Source of the DNA: Rhododendron vialii
Lineage: Eukaryota > Streptophyta > Magnoliopsida > Ericales > Ericaceae
NCBI RefSeq assembly: GCF_030253575.1
Contig: NC_080560.1
Span: 34,461,501-34,525,500, forward strand
Length of the DNA: 64,000 nt
Reading direction: 5' to 3'
Within the stretch, counting starts at the first letter, position 1. The number at the start of each line of letters is the position of its first letter. Below the pieces are notes generated by a model. That model was not told where the DNA came from. It did not search any database and was given only the letters and a program-made list of their open reading frames with translations. Positions 12,704 through 24,349 of this stretch are shown piece after piece. A program made the position numbers and the translations under genes.

Positions 12704-12822
12704 TTAATTAAGGAAAATGATTTTGCCACTCCCTTTTTTGTTAATGTCACTCCCCTGTAAGTGCAAAAGAGTAGCGTTAATAAAAAAGGGAGTGACAAAA
12801 TCAGTAGCCTTAATTAAAGGCA
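12704..12822. mobile_element. Small fold-back element
   Basis: AATTAAGGAAAATGATTTTG and CCACTCCCTTTTTTGTTAA are answered by TTAATAAAAAAGGGAGTGAC and AATTAAGG-like sequence about 60 bp later. A related structure with CACTCCCTTTTTTGATAAATG arms occurs at 54,917-55,052. Confidence 0.5.
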
Positions 12823-14400
12823 AATGGAAAAGAAAAAATAAACCTTCGCATTTATCAGTAAACAAGGGAAGTGAAAAACATTGTGTGAGTGTATGTTAGT
12901 TCTCGGGGCAGATTGGAGTAAGATTCGGCACTAATTTTATCCGAAACATTAACATGACAAAGTAGATAATGTACGAGACAATTTGTTCCGTCGCACACAT
13001 GAATTATTTCCGCCAACATTTAATTTACACGTAGATAAACACATTTTCTTGCCTATATAGTGTGCGAGGGAATCTAGTCGTTCCAATCCCATTCTTACAA
13101 CCAAACCGACAACTAATTTGTCACATCGTGCATGGGAGACGGGAGTCATCGATTTGATGATCAGAAATGTTCTTTGTAGAGAGCAAGTTGAAAAGAATAA
13201 ACGCACATGATATCAGTCAATGGACTCAATTCACCAACTACGATCGATATTTCAAAGCATAAAGCTTTGATATTGACATTAACAAATGAACTCCAGATAC
13301 AGATACATAAACGGGGAGTGTACTATATACTATGCTAGATGTCATTTCTTGTTTCACCCTTTGCAAGTTTTCGAAAGCTAATGCCAACGGGACAATGCCG
13401 TAGTCTCTTGACTAGCAAACGTTGAGGAATAAAGCTGGATCCGGATTGCGATTAGACCAACTTTAGATGGGACGTCCTCGGCCAAGATTGGGAGATGCTG
13501 TCAAGCAGGGGTGCTCGGCACTGTTGCCGAAGCACCCAATCCGGCCGTTTATCTCGACAATCGATGGCTCAGAGCTTTGCCTAACAATCGACCGCTCAGA
13601 TTTGTACACGCTCAGATTCAAACCGAGCCGTTCGTGCCGAGATGAACGGCCAGATACCGCTTGGCACGTGGTGCTCAGCAGCATCCCATGGTCCCCCGAC
13701 CGCGTGCACTTTTTTTTAAAATTTTTTTGCCAACATGGTGACAAACTTTCATTGATAAAAAAGAGTATAACAGTATGTTAAAGAGGATGATTATTGTTTC
13801 ATAGAAGATCTAAAAACCAATCAGGAGATCTAACCTTCCGAATACGGATATCAGAACCTCATGAACCTGAAGTTGCCAAAATGTGCGCAACTACCCTCGC
13901 CAATATACGAATTAAGAAGAAAATCACAAACCTAAACCGAACAACTTCGCAGCGAGTATCTTCGATGACAGCATCTACTTTTCATAGGGCAAGGCCATAC
14001 ACTGATGGCAAGTCAATCCAAACGATCTGAGTCTTATCGGACCAACCCTGCCTCCGCTTTGTTTCATCAAAGGACCATCACCACCACTTTTATCGAAGAC
14101 TGAAAAAGCATCTCGATGACAAAGGAAAAGTCAAGAGAAAGAAAAAGAGGAGAAAACACCAAGAAACTCTCAGATATGAGATTGAGAGAGAAAACCCCTC
14201 ACTTGAAAGGAGGAATTATTGGAAACGAAAAAAAATCAGTTGTGAAGAAGGAAAACATCCATCAAGGGTCAAGCTTAAAAATAATGCATTTAACGAAATA
14301 ATTTTTTATACAATATGAATATTATTTGATAGATCTCGGTGAGATTTTTTGAACAGTGAAGAAATATTTCAATACTTAGTTTTTAACTTTAGGATACCAC
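12823..14400. other. Intergenic, no gene recognised
   Basis: The part at 13,440-13,700 is GC-rich (repeated GTGCTCGG, GAACGGCC and ACGGCC words) and gives overlapping open frames on both strands without any family motif. It looks like a decayed repeat. The rest is AT-rich, with no supported feature. Confidence 0.5.
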
Positions 14401-14546
14401 GTACCAATTTTAGTTTTACTAAGACCTATGAGGGGGAGACTCTATAAAACCGGCAAGGAATATATGGTTGTTGCTTGGTCAAACCAATTAAGCAATTATT
14501 CCAATTTAAGTCCAACCTTAGCTTAGACTTGCCATGTCAGCAAGGT

Positions 14547-14602
14547 GCCACGTAGGATAAACCTCCACGTGTTTATCCTCCACGTGTCAAACCCCACGTA
14601 GG
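14547..14602 (+). promoter_or_regulatory. Cluster of four ACGT elements (ABRE/G-box type)
   Basis: Within 56 bp there are GCCACGTAGG (14547), CCACGTGT (14565), CCACGTGTC (14580) and CCACGTAGG (14594). The two CACGTG cores are G-boxes, which bind bZIP and bHLH factors (ABF, HY5 and PIF families). A TATA-like CTATATATGCATA follows at 14668-14680. The cluster lies upstream of the CCT gene on the same strand, so ABA- or light-linked control of that gene is plausible by inference. Confidence 0.55.
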
Positions 14603-14716
14603 CAAACAGTCAAATGAATGGTCCAGCGAAAGTCTCTGGTTTTGCCCCTCTATATCGTTTCTCTTAGCTATATATGCATAACTAACTCTTGTTACTTAGT
14701 TTAAACTTTAAACCGA

Positions 14717-14726
14717 TCTCTCTCTT

Positions 14727-14757
<31 letters not shown>

Positions 14758-14758
14758 G
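14717..14758 (+). repeat. (CT)n microsatellite in probable 5' leader
   Basis: An uninterrupted CT tract of about 20 units lies ~40-80 bp after the TATA-like box. Pyrimidine-rich tracts of this kind are common in plant 5' leaders. This supports a transcription start near 14,700 for the CCT gene. Confidence 0.6.
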
Positions 14759-14973
14759 CCCATATACCTGAAACGTTTCTCTCTAGCTAGACCCTCATTC
14801 TTATGAAGGTTCATCCTTAATTGGTTTCAGTACGTAATGCATGCAGTTGCAGCTTAAAGAAGGCCCTATCCATGAGAACACGCAGTATTATGTTATGTAT
14901 TGGGGACTTGTAAAATAGGATAGAGATTAAAGGCTTTGGGGTATGTATAGTCTAGCTTCGAAAGGAAATTACG

Positions 14974-15150
14974 ATGCTTTGGAACGTGGTTAATCCGCCG
15001 AAGAACCTTCCGGCTGTAATTTTCTCACCTTTGAAACCTCTTCGCGAATCTGTGTTCATGCATGGTCATGTCCTTATCATTAACAAGGGAAAAAAAAAAT
15101 TAAACCCAAAAAAGAAGATCGAGAGGAAGAGCGATCGGGTTCGTTCATAG
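14974..15150 (+). CDS. Candidate upstream ORF in the CCT gene leader (58 aa)
   Basis: An ATG at 14974 opens a 58-codon frame ending with TAG at 15148-15150. The first half is protein-like (MLWNVVNPPKNLPAVIFSP, then LKPLRES) and the second half is lysine-rich. It sits between the inferred transcription start (~14,700) and the first recognised CCT coding exon (15,685) and is not in line with that exon. It could be a peptide upstream ORF controlling translation, a first coding exon of an alternative transcript, or chance. No family was recognised. Confidence 0.3.
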   Translation: MLWNVVNPPKNLPAVIFSPLKPLRESVFMHGHVLIINKGKKKLNPKKKIERKSDRVRS

Positions 15151-15684
15151 CTACATGCATGCATGCCATGTCCAAGTTTATCCAAATAAATTCCCGTGAA
15201 AATTCTCATTGGTTGTCCAAGCTAGTTTGGACATTTCATGTATTTTGCATACTTGCACTATACCATGAATACAGTTCTTTGCTAATGCTGCGCGCCATTT
15301 TTATTTTTTGTATTTGGGTTCCTTAGTTCCTCCAGCTCGTCAGGTGGTTTTACTTTGGAAATAAAGGTACGTACACACACAGACACCAGACAAATATTCG
15401 AATAACAAAAAAAAAAAAAAAAAACTCTGACCACTAGAAGTTTGTCTCGTATTGCCTATGCCCTATGTAGTGGAATTTGTTGCTCGCGACTGGTCTACGA
15501 CCAAAATCCAAATCATTCGCGCGTCTGTGCCCTTTGAAGTGTTACTTGCATTGTGTTTTTTCCTCTTATTTTCTAGACATATATGCATTATGTATGTGGG
15601 AGTGTATATATGATCTTCAGTTTTTTTTTTTTTGCTCTATATACTCTCCATTTCCATGATCTAATTGTCCTCCTTCTTTTGCAG

Positions 15685-18648
15685 GAAGACATTTCAGGCC
15701 TAAGTACTGCTCAAACTCTTGAATTATGTGATCCTGAAGTACTATTGTTCCATGACCCACTCCAAAATTCAGAAGTTACTTCCACTTCTAATTGTTGCCA
15801 AGAAGATACTGGTCACTTTTTCAAAACCACAGACAAAAATGGCACCGAAATTACCGCGGCCACCACCGACGGTTGCAGCCTCCCTGAATTAATCTTTGAC
15901 AATGACATTTATGTATCTACAGATTTTGCCCTATCATCTTTCATACCACCAATATTTCCCAACAATTACCAAGAAGACCAACTGTCTTTGCTTGACCAAT
16001 CTCAGTCCTTATCACAAGAAGCTGCTGTTGTTAATGGGCTTCCAGCTTATCCTCCTGATGACCATTTTGCCCCCATTGTGAGGCCGGGGCCTACAATATT
16101 AATGCCTTCCCTTTTGAAGGAGGGATGCTTGTCCTTGATGCCAGCTAATTCTTACATTAGGTTGAGCTCTTTTCTTGGGTCTGCAAATACAGTAGTGGGA
16201 CCATATTTACCATGCAATTTGAGTAGTGCAGTACTTTCTGATGATAATTCTGGGATTTTCAATGGGAGTACTGACTATGTGGGAACTAGACTAGTTCAGA
16301 ATCAAGACTTGGAAGTACTCCAAGGAGATAATGGTGGAATTTTCTCTTCAGATCCTTTGCCTGGGATTTACGACTCTAGTGGACCTTTGCCTGGGATTTA
16401 TGATTCTAGTACTGTGCTACAGGTATTTCTTCTACAATTCCTCTTTTAATTTTCGCAACAGATTATCACCATGGTACGGGATGAAATTAGAAAAATCTTA
16501 AACAACATGGACAAAAATTAGTTGTATAAGCTATAGTCTAATTAAAAGGGGTTTGATAGACTAAACAGTTATTTTGGTTGCGGGCCGGTACAAACTTTGG
16601 AATCAATTCAATCCTTGTTGTTCAACTCAAACGGCTACTTCTATCTTCATGTTTTCTCGCAAGGTAGCAAGCATATTAGGAATTCCGCTTTCTTTTGGGA
16701 GGAGCTAGCGTAGGTATTGAGTGTATGATCTGCCAGAGGTTTTCCTATGTTCGGGCCGGCCCCATCTGTTTGGGGTATTCACAAAATCTACACCACATCA
16801 CTGAATTCAATATATACTAAATGACCCATATCCACTTAAAAGGCTAAGTCTTATAAGCAGTGAGTCATTCAATTGTATATTCTCAATTTTTCCTACAATA
16901 GAAATTTTTGAATAGTGGTTTAGGTTAGAGAATCAATACGTCCTTCTGTTTCATTTCCTCTAGCTCCAAAGGTGAGTGCGGTTGATTGAAAAACTAGTCG
17001 ACTTCCGAGAGACAAGTCCCTCTTTGAAGCCAAGCTCTTTTCTTGCTTTTTCTCTCGTTAGACACACGAAAGGCCGGGTGTACGAACGGATAATCTATCA
17101 TCTTTCTGGCCGGTATACTCTTCCAAGAAGCAGTTACTCAGGAAGAGTACCACAATATCATTTGTTCTGGCTACAGCTCTCTGGCTCTAGACAACTTGCT
17201 AGTAGAATCAACTAATTTAGTTCCATAAAGCGACTAAGCGAGGCAGTTATCTTCCTAGTTCTGGCAGCTAAGGTACGTAGCTTGGCTTGCTGCTCTTCTT
17301 TCTTGAGAGAATCAAGCCAGGAGTTAAAAACCCGATACTCCTAAGGAACCGGAGCGAGCAAAATTCAGTAGAGGCTCTCGAAGAGGGGCTTTTGCTCTTA
17401 TCATCTTTCGTCTTTGCATCTGCGATTGGCGTTGGGTAGTCTATACATTGCGAAAGCGAAATATATATACCAAGTTTACGCTTCTTTGTGTTTTGGTCAT
17501 GGTAATTGTTTCAAGAAGGCCGCACTTAGCAATGAGAGACAACATGCTGTGAACGACGGCGGGAGTTCTACTCCGTTGGATACCGGCATCTCGAGCTTGG
17601 AGGATTCCGCAATCAAGGCTGCAGCCAAATGCTCTGTTGAAGAGAGGAAGGACAAGATCCATAGGTACTTGAAGAAAAGGAATGAGAGGAATTTCAGCAA
17701 AAAAATCAAGGTCTTTCTCTTGCTCTCCCAGCCACCTCTGTTACATAACTTCTTCTTTTTTTTGGGTAACAGGAGTGTCCAGGTCAGCTTACGCGCACCT
17801 CAACTAAATTCTCGGGGGAGACTAGCACTGCAACCCACCATCATGCTCCCCACTTAAATCATAATTTACTTCCAGGGGAAATCGATCCCTGCCATATTGC
17901 AGGAGCAGGTTTGCTCTTACCATTGGGGCAACCCATGGGTGGGTCTCTGTTACATAACTTACATGTACTTGTGTGTAGTTCAGGTGGCCTGTCAATAGAT
18001 TGGGATTCAATCCGATCCGATCCGATCCGAAAAAATCTGAATCCAAATCCGATAACTTCAATTCTGTAATCCGAATACTAACCGGATCCAACTCACGAAC
18101 TTAACAATAGCTAATTCTACGCAACTTTTTACCATGGAAAAGAAAAACCTTTGAGATGATTAATTTTAAAATAAGTACTCCATTGGGTTTAGAATAAAAT
18201 ATATATTATATATAAATATATAATTCGAATCGGGTTCGCATTTTTCATATTGGGATTCGTAGTGCTGAAATTGGATTTTCCCAAATTCTGATCGGATTTG
18301 AGTTAGTATTTCGGATTTGGATCCTATCGGATTCGGACCGTCCGAATCCGATCCATTGACAGGCGGCCTGTGTATGATTCATATGGATTATTTTCTTCAT
18401 ATGTTCATAAAAACTGCAATCTCAAATTTGTGGTTTATAAACTCCTCCTCAGTTGATAAAATTGAAAGTGGAAATTGCAGTATGCATGCCGGAAAGCCCT
18501 AGCAGACAGGAGACCACGAGTTAGGGGAAGGTTTGCTAGAAATGATGAATTCGTCTGCCATGAAACCCCTAGAGGATCTTATAATGGCAACAATGAAGAG
18601 GACACAGATGAAAACGTAAGTGACAGTGGAAGGGTGCATAGTATCTAA
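15685..18648 (+). CDS. CCT-domain transcription regulator (ASML2/CONSTANS-like group), first exon unresolved
   Basis: Recognised exons are 15685-16422, 17519-17710 (or from 17516) and 18481-18648, all in phase 0, giving at least 365 residues. The C-terminus is a complete CCT motif: SVEERKDKIHRYLKKRNERN and FSKKIK, then across the intron YACRKALADRRPRVRGRFAR NDE. Nothing resembling a B-box or response-regulator domain is seen, so it belongs with CCT-only proteins, which act in the nucleus and bind or recruit NF-Y-type complexes. The middle region is acidic and Ser/Pro-rich and holds a tandem 10-residue repeat (PLPGIYDSSG, PLPGIYDSS). The exon at 15685 is preceded by a strong acceptor (TTCTTTTGCAG), but no upstream ATG joins it in frame with certainty; a donor AAAG/GTACGT near 15,372 may end a leader exon. 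The ATG at 15583 would need intron retention and is disfavoured. Confidence 0.85.
16925..17505. other. Possible organelle-derived insert in the CCT intron
   Basis: Most of this intron segment has higher GC and a different word use from its neighbours, such as GAGACAAGTCCCTCTTTGAAG, AAAGGCCGGGTGTACGAACG, GAGGCTCTCGAAGAGGGGC and GCGATTGGCGTTGGGTAGTC. It reads like angiosperm mitochondrial intergenic DNA. No mitochondrial gene is identifiable, so this is a compositional judgement only. Confidence 0.3.
17990..18361. mobile_element. MITE in the last CCT intron
   Basis: Left end TGTCAATAGATTGGGATTCA and right end GAATCCGATCCATTGACA are inverted repeats, followed inward by GATCCGATCCGA-type words on both sides. 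The flanks GGTGGCC and GGCGGCC look like a 7-8 bp target duplication with one mismatch, which fits a hAT-like element. It is entirely intronic. Confidence 0.6.
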
Positions 18649-20206
18649 GAGTAAATGATACTAGTAGTCCTATATTTTACTCCCTCCGTTCCCTTTTGTT
18701 TGAACATCCTTCCAATTTGTTTGTCCATCTTCGATGCCCGTGCTGTCTTTCAATTACGAGATTAAATTCCTTCTGCTGGCAGCGGAAATTATGGGTTTTC
18801 CACCACCATCGTTTTGGGCCACACGGTGCATTAATTGCCAATCTGAACTGTTCATCTTGTAGGGCCTACAGAGTAGTATTCTCATTCAAAAAATTAGTTT
18901 CACCGGACATCGATTGGTATATCAAAATTAAAAATTTTGATTTATAAAACGGATGATCATGGAAGTTTAACTTGACAGGATCAGACCGTTTATTTTTTTT
19001 TATAAATTAAAATTCAACTATTGATTGATTTATCAATATCCCATCAAGTTGAATTTTTTACGTGAATATACTACACTATTGGTCCTACAAGATGAACGGT
19101 TCGGATTATGACAATAAACGCATGGTGGGATCCACAATGAGCAGCGGTGGAAAACCCACCGTTTCCGCCTTAATCTCATCAAGTACTTATATCTTTCGAT
19201 CTAATGTTTTTCAGATTTTGGGAACTTTGTATAACAGAACTAATCGAGAATCATCAAAAACATCCACGTTGCATATTTTTAGAGACCCATGTAGAAAGAT
19301 GTACAAACAAAAAAACTGGAACGAACGTCGAAAATAAACAAACAAATTTGGACCGAGGTTTTGCATGGAGCTTTCGTTCAAATGCCGTGTTTATCATCCT
19401 TTTTCCCCCCCTTCCTAGTCCATACAGGTCGTTGCGGAAGAAGACGGTACGGTGGATTCCTCGAATTTCTTTGCTCATCTCGGCGGTGTCGATTCCTTCA
19501 AATGCAACCATCCGACTCAATCTACTTGGATTTGATCATCAGCCGTATGCCAACCATTAAAAACCCGATCATCGGCTTTATACGACAATAGCAGTGGACT
19601 CGATCCCGTTGAACAGCACCATCTTCGACGAAAATCCTGACTTCGCCACTGCTCGATTTTGGACAACTCTTTTAAACCAGGATACGTGTGAATCATGGAC
19701 TTTTAATAGTTGAATATATGGTTTTTTTGAGTAGCTGTTGAGTCACAATGTTTTTTTTATATTATTATTAGCAAAAAAAAAAAACTTTAAAAAGATAACA
19801 ATATTTAATGAATCACAGGCATACTAGCAAACGCTATCTGAGAACCAAACTCAAAGGAATGCATGGAGACAACCATAACACCACAATGAAAAACAAAAGT
19901 GAAACATCCGCTGAAACAATCCAAACAACCAGAACAACTTAAGACCAAAAAAAATGAGAGAACCAAAACTCGAGAGAACAAACCGAAAGGACGAATGGTG
20001 CCCGAGAAAATTAGAAGATATTCTTTGGATAAATGGAGAACTCGGGGCAAGCTTTATTTGTGTTACTGTTCAAATAGTGACTCAGTATTGGCCCAGTAAT
20101 TTGGGCTCATGGATTATTAACCCAAGGCCTGGACAATGCAGAATAAGTTTAGACGGATGTGGGCCAAGCTTCAATATCAACCTTGGACAAGGCCCTTAAA
20201 AAGCAG
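18649..20206. other. Intergenic after the CCT gene, no gene recognised
   Basis: A single Stowaway-like end (TACTCCCTCCGTTCCC) occurs at 18,677 without a partner. Several overlapping open frames at 19,060-19,590 lie on both strands and show no family motif. No RNA gene was seen. Confidence 0.45.
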
Positions 20207-20431
20207 ACGGCATACGGATGCGGACGCGATTTATGAAATAAAATTCATATTGAATACGAAATTAAAAGGATAAATTTAGATACGGCATATGGATGCGGAC
20301 GCGATTTATGAAATAAAATTCATATTGAATACGAAATTAAAAGGATAAATTTAGATACGGCATACGGATGCGGACGCGATTTATGAAATAAAATTCATAT
20401 TGAATACGAAATTAAAAGGATAAATTTAGAT
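20207..20431 (+). repeat. Tandem repeat, 3 units of 75 bp
   Basis: The unit begins ACGGCATACGGATGCGGACG and recurs at 20207, 20282 and 20357. The copies are nearly identical; the second has CATATGG for CATACGG. The repeat has no open frame through it and no known function. The near identity means recent expansion. Confidence 0.9.
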
Positions 20432-20652
20432 AGCAGAAATCAAATGAAGGCTAAAAGTCAATGGGAAGAAACATGCCATCTGCGTAGCTATAGAAGCAGC
20501 TGTTTTCTCATCTTCTATGTAATATGGGAGGGTGGTTTACATTTTATATCGTTGGATGATACATATTTTCCACCGTTGGATTGAAAATCCTTTTAAATGC
20601 CTTTGAAGTTATCCTTTTAACCAAAACCGATTGGAAATCTTTTAAGCTTATT

Positions 20653-21608
20653 CTTGCTTCCCTTTGACTGCCGATTTTTTTGGGTAATGATTTTTAATGC
20701 TGACTTTTGATAATAATTTTTGAAAGCTTGATTGGGTAATGGGATAGATTGGCGTTGATTTTTGAAAGCTTGATTGAATACTATTATTTTTAGTAATGAA
20801 TTTCTACACTACTCTTATTTCTTGGTAGTGACATAAGGAAAGCAACATAAGGAAAATCATTTCCTTACGCAATAAGGTTCCTTATGCAATAAAGTGTTCC
20901 TACTTTTTCAAAATCATTTCCAAATTAACTACATCAACTAATATTGCTTCCCTTTGACTGCCGATTTTTTTGGGTAATGATTTTTTATGTCGATTTTTTT
21001 GTGTAATGATTTTTTATGTCGATTTTTGGTAATCATTTTTGAAAGCTTGATTGGGTAATGGGATAGATCGGCATTGATTTTTGAAAGCTTGATTGAATAC
21101 TATTATTTTTAGTAATGAATTTCTACACTAAATTTCCCAAAACATTTCTACACTACTCTTATTTTTTGGTAGTGACATAAGGAAAGCAACATAGGGAAAA
21201 TCATTTCAAATCATTTTCTTATGCAATAAGGTTCCTTATGCAATAACGTGTTCTTGCTTTTCCAAAATCATTTCCAAATTAACTACATCAACTAATCTTG
21301 CTTCCCTTTGACTGTCGATTTTTTTGGGTAATGATTTTTAATGCCGATTTTTGGTAATCATTTTTGAAAACTTGATTGGGTAATGGGATAGATTGGCGTT
21401 GATTTTTTAAAGCTTGAATGAATACTATTATTTTTAGTAATGAATTTCTACACTAAATTTTCCAAAATGTTTATACACTACACTTATTTTTTGGTCATGA
21501 CATAAGGAAAGCAACATAAGGAAAATCATTTCCTTATGCAATAACGTGTTCCTACTTTTCCAAAATCATTTTCAATCATTTCCAAATTAACTACATCAAC
21601 TAATAACC
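20653..21608 (+). repeat. Tandem array of three ~290-350 bp units
   Basis: TTGCTTCCCTTTGACTG opens units at about 20653, 20945 and 21299. Each continues with CGATTTTTTTGGGTAATGAT, GAAAGCTTGATTG, TAGTAATGAATTTCTACACT and GACATAAGGAAAGCAACATA, and ends with ACTACATCAACTAAT. The units differ by small insertions. No coding potential was seen. Confidence 0.85.
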
Positions 21609-21899
21609 TCTACCCGAGCATAACCTCTAACAAAAAAGGCTTTTATTTGTTTTTCAGAGTTGTTTTACAGAGGGAAAATGCATCACTAAACCAGTCAATC
21701 CAGTTCTCTCGCACTGTCTTTCGTATTTTCCAGTTCTCTCTCTGTAGGTATCGCTCTACTATGTTCTTCACTTTCTATTTATTCCCCTTTTTTGTTTTGT
21801 TTTGTTTTCTATTTCAATACGTTTTACTAAAAGTATTTTTTTTCACTCACCCAAAAAAAATAATACCAAAAAACTAACTATTTTCTTTCACTCACCAAA

Positions 21900-22345
21900 A
21901 CAGTGTATATTGAAAGTGCCTCATTACCTACAACTTATTGGGGCATAAAATTTGTTCTGCCCCGTTAACCCTCAAATGGGGCATTTAGTAAAAAGTGTCC
22001 CTTAGAACACGCCGCTTTAGCTGTGTTTTGTTGTAGTGATCATATGTGAAAAAAATCATGGTTACTTATTGCGACAATTTAAATTGCCCCAAAAGGGTTT
22101 TTTGTTTTTAAAAAAATAATACGTTTACTGAAAGTATTTTTTTCACTCACCCAAAAACGAACTATTTTTTTCACTCACCAAAACACTTACCTAAACTATT
22201 TTTTCCACTCACCAAAATACTTACCTATTCACAACAGTGCATACCGAGAGTGCCCCATTACCTACAATTTTTTAAGGCATGTAAAATTTGTTCTGTCCTG
22301 TTAATCCTCAAATGGGTCATTTAGTAAAAATCTGCCCCGTTGAAT
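21900..22345 (+). repeat. Direct repeat pair, ~120 bp, diverged
   Basis: The segments at ~21,905-22,012 and ~22,228-22,345 share GTGCCYCATTACCTACAA, AAAATTTGTTCTG and TCAAATGGGNCATTTAGTAAAAA. Short CACTCACCAAAA motifs recur between them. They are probably parts of one decayed transposon. No gene was recognised between 22,350 and 24,340. Confidence 0.5.
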
Positions 22346-24349
22346 TCTTCAAATCATTAGTTACGGGTTTTTCTCTTAATTCGGAGCTTAGTGAGTTTCT
22401 ATGTTAAATGCATGTGCACATGCATAGTCATTGTTGCGTTTTCGATCAAGCAAGTATTAACTTTGTGTTATCACGTATCTAATGGTTTATATTTTTCATC
22501 GTTGGATTGATACATATTTTTTACCATTGGATTAGTACATGTTTTCCACCTATATTTGGCCCGACCGGTTTCAACCCGTTTACTATTTGACCCACATTTG
22601 ACCCGCGACTCATTTCAACCCGCCTAAATCCGTCCATTTGTCACCTCTAATCTCAACAATTGATTTTCAAAAAGTCTAAGTAGTAAAAGTGTAGCCGTAC
22701 AATGTATAAGTGTAGCCATCATAATTACTTCCTCTTTCGATTGAATCATTAGAAAAAGAAAAAGAAGAAGAAGTCATAATTATAACCAATCAAAATTTAA
22801 CCTAATTTAAAACAAAATGCAAGATCGTGGCGTAAACTTCCAAGAGCCAAGGATCAAAAACAAAAAAAAACTTCCAAGAGCTATTTCAAGCTTTCGGAGC
22901 GGGAGTTCATTTACCGCTAACATCCCCGCCAATAAAAAGAAACGAAAACCTAGCCGGAGGGTTACTTTGATTGGTTGGTGGATTCGCTCCTTATATAATT
23001 AATCAAAAATAATTTATTGAATCCCTAAACACAGACATAAATGATTTTTCTTTGAACGAACCAAAAAAAAAATTTAATAAAAATGTACATAAGCTAATTT
23101 AAACACCCCGACGGTGAGAAAAAAAGAACGAACCGATGCCTTGGTTTCACGGCGCTCTCAAAATTTAAAGAGTTTGTTAACGTACTGTCGCCGCAAACAT
23201 TAAATAAGTCAAAAGGGATATAATATGACCACATTTAATGACACCCCACCTGTTGGGAATAACAAATGTTAAAGACATTTGAAATGGGACCGTAGAGAGG
23301 TGGATCTGGCTGCTTATCTCAGCGATCGACGGTTTGGATCTCAATCGAGTAATAAACGGTTCAAAATTGTATGCAATTTTGCATGCGCTCAAATTCCATC
23401 CGAATCATCGGTGCCGAAATAAACAACCGTATCGGCCGCCTTGTATCTGCTCGACAAGGAGCTGCTCGGCAGCATCCCGGGCGTACATTTATTGCACGTA
23501 AACATCGTACAATACAATGCCAAGACCGTGATGATCGCGTTGGATACCCCACACACCGAGTCGCCTGCATCATCATGTCCTGCTCCACTCATAAAACCTG
23601 TTGTCTTGCCTGATATGGGGACCCAGTCTCACTAGGAAAGTATTTTGTTCTCAGAGTTTGTTCAACCGGAAAAAAGCTTGAAAGGTGTGTAATTTTAGTT
23701 TAGGCTTGATTTAAAATTGTTACGTCCAAAAATGAATTTAGCCTATAAGTATAGGATAGAGATGTTTTTGTCAGGAAATGGAATTTTTTTTTGTTTGTTT
23801 TTGGTTTTTCTGAGAATTTAGGGATTCGGGCTAATAACTCGCGCCCATCTCAACTAATTTTTAAAGAACTAAACCACCAAACAGAGGACTAATTAAAGTC
23901 TGGACGGAATTTCATGTGGATTAACTTGTTAACAGTTGATAGCACGTAGGAAGTACTTTTGAACTTCAGACCTAAGATGGAGCAAACTTCTAAATTTTTA
24001 TGTTTGAAATGCCAGGCTAAAAGTTGGGGTTAGGTGAGAAGATTGTCTTAGTATAAAATACGTTAAATTAGTTGAAAAGTTTCCTCAAATTGATTTGAAC
24101 TTCAACGAATCGTAAGCGACCAACAAGGATTCTGAGATAAGGACCTTATATTTTAAGTTTTGAAAGCAAAAGGAGCAAATGTACTATTCTTGGACAAGAA
24201 TGCCCCACACTCTAATTAGATCATTTATCCATCATAAACCAATTTACCAAGCGATTTCTCTCTCGTTCTCTCTCTTTCTGCGTGCGTGCGTGTGCATAGC
24301 TCTCTACTCGATGGCCTATCTCCATCAACTATTGCGCTCACTTCCGAAT

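Noticed and set aside
13463-13781. Overlapping ~100-codon frames on both strands
   Set aside because: Local GC-rich decayed repeat; no domain, and both strands are equally open.
15583-15684. ATG at 15583 as start of the CCT protein
   Set aside because: It would translate a T-rich intron ending in a strong acceptor TTTTGCAG; the added residues are just a hydrophobic run.
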